Positions 10,301 through 16,450 of a DNA stretch of 16,450 nucleotides are shown one piece after another. The DNA is from Pleurotus djamor. Lineage: Eukaryota > Basidiomycota > Agaricomycetes > Agaricales > Pleurotaceae. The notes under the pieces are model-generated. The model saw only the letters and a program-made list of their open reading frames with translations, did no database searches and had not been told where the DNA came from. The position numbers and the translations under genes were made by a program. Position 1 is the stretch's first letter; every line of letters starts with the position of its first letter. The stretch spans positions 1 to 16,450 of the forward strand of contig JAPEVF010000972.1 in assembly GCA_029747585.1 (NCBI GenBank), given 5' to 3'.

Positions 10301-11907
10301 CTCTCGAAGCCTCCGAGCTGAGGTCCAGCCAAGATCGGACTCAAATGCAAACTCTTGAAGCACGCACGGAAGCCCAAATCGCTGAAATCCGCAAAGAAAT
10401 GGAGGGACTTCTTGATGACGAGAGAACACTCTCTGCCACCCTCCAAGGCGAGCTCGACGACTGCATCAAACGATTCGAGGAGACTGCAGAGAAGAATAAG
10501 GAACTCGAGGCCCAGCTTATCACTGAGACGGAGGCTCGATGTTCGAGCGTGAAGGCTCTTGAAGCTGCGGTTGCAGAGCTCACTGCTGGTAAATTGGAGA
10601 TCGAAAACAACCTCGATAGCACAAGGGGTCAGCTTGAAGACCTGAAGGTGGAACTAGCATCCGCGAATACTTCGATTCAGGAACTGAAAGCCGAACGCGA
10701 GTCTCTGTTCACAGAGATAACTTCGCTCGAGGCTGAAGTCCAGAAGACCCTCTCCATGCATCGATATCTTGAAAATCAAGCGAAGCAAAGGTCAGCCAAC
10801 AGCTTCTTTACCCCATGTTGCCTAACATTTATTAATCTTTTAACAGTGGCCAAGAGATTATATCTCTCAACGCGACCATTGATACTCTTCATCATGATCT
10901 TTCAGAGGCCCAGAAGCATGCACAATCCTCGGAAATGAACCTCAGCCTTCAAAGTTCCCAGCACAAGCGCGAGATGTCTGAGTTACAGCGGCAGATAACT
11001 GCCTTCCAGTCGCGCCCTGCCTTGGACGGTGTCGTCCAGGAACTCGAGGAGCGCGTCGCCGAGTTGGATGCCCTTCTGGGAGCCAAGTGTGTTGAAATTG
11101 AAGAGAATGACGATCGGGTCCTTGAGTACGTTTCCTGATACTCCATGCACAACAGTGACTGACCTTGGCTTCAGCATGCTGAAAGAAAACAAGAAGCTCA
11201 ACAGCAAGGTCGAATCCCTCACTCGCAAGGTACAGGCCCTTCAAGCGAAGCTTGCCACAACGAAGCCCGCAAGCCCAGTTGTCTCGCAACCCATTGCGTC
11301 GTCTTCTCGCCACGACCCCTTGGCATCTAGCGTTCAACGCACCCGCTCAGTCACTGCGCCCTCAAAGCCACTGGCTTCAGCGGCTGTTCCTCCTGTCCCT
11401 CAACTACGTCTCTCAGCTTCTACCCGGGTTCCGCCGTCGCTTCATGTTGAACCGGAGCCTTCAGCGCTGCGTCGTCCCAAGACCCCCGTGCAACAACCAG
11501 CTTCTGTATTCAAAGCTCGAACTCCCGAGAAGCCTGTATTCACAGAGGAGAAACCATCTTCCGCGGGGAAGAAACGCCGAGCACCCGACGACTTCGATCT
11601 ATGTGAGAATGTTCCTCCTCAGGTATTCACTGCGGACAGCGTCCCAGGCGATGATTCTCAAGACCGAACACCGCGCGTGCGCAGGGTTTTGCAGACATTG
11701 CACTCTGGGTTCACACCCGTCCGTCATCAAATAGGAAGCCGCTCAAACCCTAGTCTCGCCTCGCCAAAGCGTTCTACGACCATGGGTAGCAGATCCCCCT
11801 CCAAAAGCCCTCGTCTTAGCTCCACTACCAAATCCAAACGTAGTTGGTTAGGGAAAATCCGAGGTGCTTCACAGCCCCCTCGTCCTGATGTCTACGGTCC
11901 ACCATGA
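7322..11907 (+). CDS. Large coiled-coil protein of unknown function
   Basis: Six exons: 7322-7397, 7448-7539, 7596-8476, 8528-10790, 10847-11125, 11175-11907; introns 49-56 bp. If the single N at 9170 is skipped, the exons total 4323 nt, 1440 aa plus TGA, and all phases close. Almost the whole protein from about residue 30 to 1225 is heptad-rich Glu/Gln/Leu/Ala/Arg coiled coil. It is broken by a Pro/Ser/Arg linker at about residues 152-178 (QPPPPAVTPSSR, then RRRSSS). The last ~215 residues are non-helical, Ser/Pro-rich and basic, with many proline-directed sites (RPKTPV, RTPEKP, DRTPRV, GFTPVR, LASPKR, SRSPSKSP). This plan suits a cytoskeletal, spindle-pole or septation scaffold regulated by cyclin-dependent kinase, but that is inference: I recognise no defining domain. 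No motor head, kinase or ATPase motif is visible, so a myosin or SMC label would be wrong. The start is the first ATG that joins through good splice sites. Confidence 0.85.
9170..9170. other. Ambiguous base (N) that breaks the coiled-coil reading frame
   Basis: Upstream the frame reads ...ALRA and then hits TGA at 9183-9185; downstream another frame carries on as VQELEYRVLRR for over 500 codons. Dropping the N gives GCA CAG GTG CAA, which joins both halves as A-Q-V-Q-E-L and makes exon 4 a phase-consistent 2262 nt. It is best read as a consensus or sequencing artefact, not a biological frameshift. Confidence 0.85.
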
Positions 11908-12211
11908 ATGCCTGCTTTCCTATCTTAGCTATTCCTGCATGTAAATTATGACGCATCTACTGTTGTACTCTACGTCGCTTTCAACCAGCTTTCATGACTA
12001 CTCAAATGGACCTCGATACATAAGCACATCAAATATGGGACAATGTAGAATTTCAATTGAACAGCGAGAACTAATGACCGACAGCAAAACAGAGGCAACC
12101 AGCAGACAAACAACTAATACAGTACCAACGGAAAGTAAGGTAGACCAACACACGCTGTCCCTTCCTTGACTAGGAAACTCGGCAGAAAGAACCATACCAT
12201 GCGCAACACAA
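11908..12211. other. Convergent 3' region between the coiled-coil and zf-PARP genes
   Basis: A stretch of 304 bp between the two stop codons, with no supported gene. It should hold both 3'UTRs. It is AT-richer than its surroundings, and I could not place a convincing polyadenylation signal. Confidence 0.5.
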
Positions 12212-13720
12212 TTATTCTTCATCTTCATCCTCCTCGATAGTCTCCTTGCTTTTCTTAGCCTTGGAGGTGGGTCGCGCTTTCTTGGTCGAAGGTGGCTTCG
12301 TAGATGTTGAAGCGGGTTTCTAATTGAAAGGTCAGTCCACGATGAAAACTGATCCAAGAAATCAAGATATACCTTCCGCTTCTTAGAGGCACCCTCAGAT
12401 TCATCTGCCGTGCCTTCCGCTGGCTCGTCCATCTCTTCGTCCTCATCCTAGTAGTAAAAGTGTTATGTTTCGGGAGGTGACACATGAGACTCACGATGAC
12501 TTACTTTCTTCGGAGCAGCCTTCTTAGCAGCAGGTTTTCTGGCAGCAGGCTTCTTGGGGGCCGCCTTTGCAGGTGCCTCCTTCTCCTTCGCTGCTGACTT
12601 CTTCGCAGCGGGTTTCTTTGCAGGTTTGGCGACTTCTTCCTCTTCCTCTTCGTCGTCCTCATCGGCAGTGACAGCGGCCACCTCAGCGCCGAAGTCCTCT
12701 CCTGATTCACTATCATCCTGGCACACGAGAGAGTGAGTAAACTGCGCGAGTGCCAGGAGGGATCCACCAACCTTGGCCTTCTTGGATGCTCGCTTTTTGG
12801 CGGGTGCTTTCTTTTCCTTCTCAGCAGTTTTCTTCTCAGCAGGCTTCTTTGCAGGAGCTCGTTTGGGCTTGGCTTTGGGCTTTTCTTCAGCTTCACTCTC
12901 GCCCTCATCGTCCTCTTTCGCCTTGGGGGCAGCCTATGAAATCCATGTCAGATGGGACGCGTAGAATAGATGTTATTTACCTTGGCACGAGGTTTACGAG
13001 CAGGGGCTTTTTTGGGTTTCTCTTCCTCTTCTTCATCGGCCTCGTCGTCTTCCTTAGCAGCCTATGAAAATATGTCAACTGCTGAACCAATACTTTTGGA
13101 GGATCGAAGGGGTCACCTTGGCTTTCTTTGGGGCACGTTTGGGCTTCTCTGCCTCTTCTCCGTCAGCAGCTTTCTCCTTTTTCTTTGAAGTCTTCTTGGG
13201 TTTAGGCTCCTCCTCGCCATCAGGTTTCCTGGCAGAGTCAGGGATGTCTTCATCGGCTACATGACCATCTTCCCAAGCTTTCGTAATTTTGCCTTGATCT
13301 TCGGGTGAAAGGTCTTCGAATCCGTCTAATTCACTGGGTTCATCGATGCTCTTCTTGACGTTCTCCAAAACTCTTGCAGTGACACAGCCCCAATGTCTCC
13401 AAGCACTAGAAATTGCTGTGAAGCACGCATATACACGCACTCGACAGGAAGAAAAATGCGTACAAAGAGGTATTGCCGTTGAAGTCGACGACGGACCCGA
13501 ATCGAAGCTGCCCTTTAGCGATAGCAGTGCCTGTACGCGTAGGGTCAGTCAAGCACACGATCTATGGCAGTAGCCACGATACCTTGACACGGTTTGGCAC
13601 CTAAAACAATAAAATCAACACGAGCTGATGGTTGAGCAGGATGATGAGGAACGCACCCTTGCACTTCGCACGCGCGGATGAAGCATATTCGAGCCTGTAG
13701 CCCTTCGCTTTTTCGGCCAT
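12212..13720 (-). CDS. PARP-type zinc-finger protein with acidic/lysine-rich repeat tail
   Basis: Nine exons: 13657-13720, 13583-13600, 13464-13530, 13117-13405, 12981-13061, 12772-12933, 12505-12717, 12373-12447, 12212-12319; introns 47-58 bp. The total is 1077 nt, 358 aa plus TAA. Residues about 8-95 form a zf-PARP domain: C20 and C26 (KCKGAKPC), the LRFG strand at 36-39, then H54 and C57 in WRHWGC. This is the fold that reads DNA breaks in PARP1 and DNA ligase III, in the fungal form with a longer first Cys-Cys spacing. From about residue 115 the protein is Lys/Ala/Pro-rich with runs of Asp/Glu, like histone H1 or nucleolar proteins; KKRK near the end is a likely nuclear signal. No PARP catalytic, WGR or BRCT domain follows, so it is not itself a PARP. 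Expected to be a nuclear DNA- or chromatin-binding protein. Exon 2 is an 18-bp microexon; exons 5-9 are all phase 0. Confidence 0.9.
12934..13061 (-). repeat. 128-bp exon-plus-intron duplication unit in the zf-PARP gene
   Basis: The unit is exon 5 (81 bp) plus its following intron (47 bp). The intron end before exon 5 (TGACATATTTTCATAG, then GCTGCT) and the one before exon 6 (TGACATGGATTTCATAG, then GCTGCC) match almost base for base, 128 bp apart. The two exons also encode alignable peptides (AA-KEDDE ... EEKP ... APARKP versus APAKKP). This supports an internal tandem duplication that took in the splice site. Confidence 0.7.
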
Positions 13721-13997
13721 CGTTGTCAGTGGCGCCTTAGTGGGCAAGAAAGGTGTGGAGGTGGATTGTGGTGGTAGGAAAGAAAGAGAGATACAAGGCT
13801 CGGAAATTCAAACCACGCAAACAAAAGGAAGGCTGGTTGAAGTGTGGCAGGAAGAAAGGGAAGGGAAGAACACGCCAAATTCAACTTGCAACAAATGTCT
13901 CAGCTGGGTTCACATACATCGGACGCTTACATAAAAATGACTCTCTTTGCTCGTCGTTCGCCACGTTGTGCTCCCTTATCTTTTGCCTTTGGACATC
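13721..13997. promoter_or_regulatory. Shared bidirectional promoter region (zf-PARP / Lgl)
   Basis: A gap of 277 bp separates the two divergent ATGs (13720 minus, 13998 plus), so both genes must start transcription within it. The plus strand is purine-rich at about 13740-13870, which gives the zf-PARP gene a CT-rich leader. No TATA box is evident on either strand. An upstream ATG at 13937 is out of frame with the Lgl start and may act as a short upstream ORF if it is in the leader. Confidence 0.55.
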
Positions 13998-16450
13998 ATG
14001 TTCCTCAAGCCCAGCGACCACGCATCCTATCTCGACATTTCTTCTGCATTGCGGGACAGACAGGACTGGAATGTGGCCTCTTTGAGGTCGTTCATCTATT
14101 ACGCTGACATTAGCGCGCACGTATACGACCCCATCTCCGGTCTCCTAGCCATCGGTAAGCCATCGCCGTAACATGGAGACCACTTCTTCTCATTTACGCT
14201 CGAGGCACGAGCCAGGGAACAATAGCACTCTTTGGATCACCCGGAGTGCAGTGTCAGATCTCGCTGAGGGAACCCGTCGCCGTCAAGTTCGTTCAATTCG
14301 CATCGTCCTTGAACCGACTGGTTTGTCTTGGTAGGCCTCTCAACAAATATAATGGCCATGAATATATTTACTCAGAATATTGAAAGATGCTAACAATGAC
14401 CTGCATCTATGGGATCTCGAAGATCTACTGCAGAACCTCCCGAAACATCTCGGAACCGCAAAGTTTGACGAGGCATCGTACGACTAGTGCAACCGATCGC
14501 TTACATCCTGAGCTGACCATGTCCTTACAGAGCATTGACAGTTTCTCCTTGTCACTCTCATGTTGGTCACAGAATCCAGTTCACGGTGCTCAAGCATATT
14601 CACGATGCTCACAGGCATTCATAACGCTCCAGTCGGGCGTCGTCAGGACGTACGACATAGCTTGCCTCCGCAAGTCCCCCTACGTTGCACCCAACATGTG
14701 GTCATTATATAAAGAGAAGATGATTGCCAGTGGCATGCCTGATCTGGGCATCCCCGACAGGTATACCAATTCTCATCTCCCAGTATTCCTTTGATCAACC
14801 TTGAATACTTGAATTCCCAGCCCTTTCGGTTTGGATGCTGTACCACATCCTCGCAACCTCAATCTACTTTTTGTTGTTTACGGAGGCAAGTATATCTCTT
14901 CGAATGATATTCTCCCAATACACTGCGGGAGGCCATGCCNTTTTTGAACGAGCAAAACCCTCCTTCAAAAATGTTCACTCGCTTATCTTGGTTTTCGCGA
15001 GGAACAAAGGGCCCTGTTAGCCAATGAGATCGCTCATAGGGACGTTTGTCTTGCCGAAAACGGGTATGAAAGTGAGTGAACATTTTTGAAAGGGGGTTTT
15101 CTCAGAGAAAGAAGGGGTCGCTGCCTGCTGTGATACTGAATTCTACCGCAAACATACAGGGGGTATCGTGCTCTGCGACTTGGTTCGTCATCGTCATTAC
15201 AAACTCCTGCTTCGTCAACCTCCAACTTGGAAAAGACAGAGCGAAACTCGCTCAGAGTTTACGAGTTAATTCTCTCGCCGGGAGCGCCAGGAGGTGCCGG
15301 ATACGATAGCGAGGTCAGATTAGACTTAACTCTACCGTTGCATGCAATTCACCTCGATTCCAGGACTTGCTAACACACCGAAAGCCTTCCGTGATGACTA
15401 TGGCAACTCACCCTTCTGGTCATTTTTTCGCCGCTGGCTACTCTGATGGTTCTATCGCCTACTGGGCAGTTGAAGACGAGGACCAACCGCTCATGGTTCG
15501 CACCTTGGACGACGTAGATGTGGACGTTGTGGACGCAGAAAAGCTGGATAAATACCTTCCCAGCGGCGGTCTTCCTACCCAGGGTCGTGGATCAAAGGTT
15601 CAAGCGAGCGCTCGAGATCCCATATTCAAATTGACATGGAGTGGGTTTTCCAACTCCTCCGACCCCAGAGGAGGCCATACGACTCTGACCATCCTTGGTG
15701 GCACTTTCCCCGATGACGCCCCTGGCCTCATCGTCCATTACCTACCTCCGTTCAACCCGCCTGAACCCCCTGCTACTCCAGCTAACAGGCCAGATCAATT
15801 GCCAACGTTTTTCCGCAATGCAATGCGCGACTCTGTCGTACCTTCGGCAACCTATTTTTATGCCACAAATACAATCGTCCAGGACTACCTCCTAGTCCCA
15901 GGCAATACCCCTCACTTTGGAGGCGCTTACGATCCAATGTCTATCCTTCTCTTATGTGAAGGGGCGGGGGGCACGCGAATCCTTGAGGCTCGGCAATTTC
16001 CTCCGCCAACCTTCACTGACAAAGAGGCTGAGCCTGAGACCGAAGGAGATGGAAAGGCGGTCGAGAATACCGATGTCGAGGATCTACTCGTAGAAACTCT
16101 CCGGAGCATGCAGATGAGCAGTGATCCGGATTCTCTGGCCCTCCCTCTTCCATTGGAGTATGGCCGGTCCTTAGTAGACGGTAGATTGACTACACTTGAA
16201 CGCGACGCACACCAAGCATTACTGAACGCTCCGGGCGATCTGCATGACCAACTTGAACTCAACGGCGGAATAGCATGGGTGGATCCCTCTCATGCGACCG
16301 AACTCAAACATGCCAAGGTGGGATTTATGATACACTCATCACAACTTCGTTGTGCTTACTCCATAACAGTATCAACCCCATCGCCTCCTCGTCACCCATC
16401 ACAACGACCTCACCGTTCATTTCGCTGACCTGAGCTCTCAGCTCCTCATG
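13998..16450 (+). CDS. Tomosyn/Lgl (Sro7-like) WD-repeat SNARE-binding protein, N-terminal part
   Basis: Ten exons in the window: 13998-14154, 14205-14330, 14387-14477, 14531-14561, 14615-14760, 14821-14885, 15160-15182, 15236-15313, 15364-16317, 16370-16450 (open at the edge). They encode 584 aa of a family that usually exceeds 1000. Diagnostic blocks are the start MFLKPSDHASYLDIS, SGLLAIGTSQGTIALFGSPG (beta-propeller), SALTVSPCHSHAF, LRKSPYVAPNMWSLY, VPHPRNLNLLFVVYGGGIVL, the LSPGAPGGAGYD loop, and ATHPSGHFFAAGYSDGSIAYW. Lgl/tomosyn/Sro7 proteins bind t-SNAREs of the plasma membrane and tune exocytosis and polarity; hyphal-tip secretion is the likely role here (inference). Introns are 50-60 bp except one of 274 bp (14886-15159), which has a GC donor and an inserted inverted-repeat element. 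The acceptor at 14386 is used instead of the nearby CTCAG at 14375 because the latter would give an immediate stop. Confidence 0.92.
14886..15159 (+). other. 274-bp GC-AG intron of the Lgl gene
   Basis: The donor is GAG|GCAAGT, the consensus context for rare GC donors; the acceptor is CATACAG. Joining gives TAC GGA GGG GGT ATC GTG (YGGGIV), the expected family sequence. The nearby GT in AAGTAT would put the next exon out of frame. All other placed coding introns are 47-60 bp. Confidence 0.85.
14921..15132. mobile_element. Non-autonomous inverted-repeat element (MITE-like, possibly CACTA-type)
   Basis: A 212-bp fold-back: left arm 14921-15015, spacer 15016-15037, right arm 15038-15132 (95/22/95). 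The ends read inward as CACTGCGGGAGGC and CACAGCAGGCAGC (9 of 13 identical). A core of 17 identical bases (TTCAAAAATGTTCACTC) lies at 14964-14980 and inverted at 15074-15090, and the inner ends ACAAAGGGCCCT and ACAAACGTCCCT also pair. ATA stands directly outside both ends (14918-14920, 15133-15135), a possible 3-bp target-site duplication. CAC-first ends plus a 3-bp duplication fit the CACTA/EnSpm superfamily; the small size and lack of an ORF fit a MITE. The right end is CACAG, not CACTG, and arms have diverged, so the copy is not fresh. The N at 14940 lies in the left arm. Family is tentative. Confidence 0.75.

Noticed and set aside
12554..13188. Plus-strand hydrophobic Phe/Ser/Leu-rich ORFs resembling membrane proteins
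   Set aside because: They are the complement of the Lys/Glu/Ala-rich zf-PARP tail. Lys codons read as Phe/Leu on the other strand.
14905..15135. TGATA direct repeats (14905-14909 and 15131-15135) as the target-site duplication
   Set aside because: Excision would also give a normal 48-bp intron, but the inverted-repeat pairing starts at 14921, not 14910, so ATA beside the CAC ends fits better. It remains an alternative.

Overview
The window looks like nuclear DNA of a filamentous basidiomycete, most likely an Agaricomycete (mushroom-forming fungus). All six genes are protein coding and split by many very short introns. Nearly every intron I could place is 47-60 bp with GT..AG ends, and the exon phases close exactly. 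The protein families (a polyporopepsin-like secreted aspartic protease, a DUF89/ARMT1-like phosphatase, a PARP-type zinc-finger protein with a lysine-rich tail, a tomosyn/Lgl/Sro7 protein) are common in such genomes. I saw no rRNA, tRNA or CRISPR.

Layout. (1) 25-699 (+): C-terminal exons of a RING-H2 E3 ubiquitin ligase, cut by the left edge. (2) 978-2729 (-): secreted A1 aspartic protease, 10 exons, 415 aa, TATA box at 2802-2809. (3) 2810-3991: about 1.2 kb with no recognisable gene. (4) 3992-5861 (-): DUF89 metal-dependent phosphatase, 8 exons, 500 aa, with a probable 5'UTR intron, a TATA box and a perfect CRE-like palindrome upstream. (5) 6180-7321: about 1.1 kb of divergent intergenic DNA. 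(6) 7322-11907 (+): about 1440-aa coiled-coil protein with a Ser/Pro/basic tail, 6 exons; its frame is broken only by an ambiguous base N at 9170. (7) 12212-13720 (-): zf-PARP protein, 9 exons, 358 aa. (8) 13998-16450 (+): N-terminal 584 aa of a tomosyn/Lgl family exocytosis regulator, running off the right edge.

The most notable structure is in the Lgl gene. One intron (14886-15159) is 274 bp, about five times the local norm, and has a GC donor. Inside it lies a 212-bp inverted-repeat element (14921-15132): two 95-bp arms around a 22-bp spacer, ends beginning CAC-G, and an ATA on each side. Removing the element and one ATA leaves a 59-bp intron, exactly the local size. I read it as a non-autonomous CACTA-like or MITE-type insertion tolerated inside an intron. 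Second is the zf-PARP gene: its tail is built of consecutive phase-0 exons, each acidic then basic, with one exon-intron unit (128 bp) visibly duplicated, and an 18-bp microexon carries one zinc-binding cysteine.

The genes do not form a pathway. The zf-PARP and Lgl genes share a 277-bp bidirectional promoter region. The RING/protease and coiled-coil/zf-PARP pairs converge.
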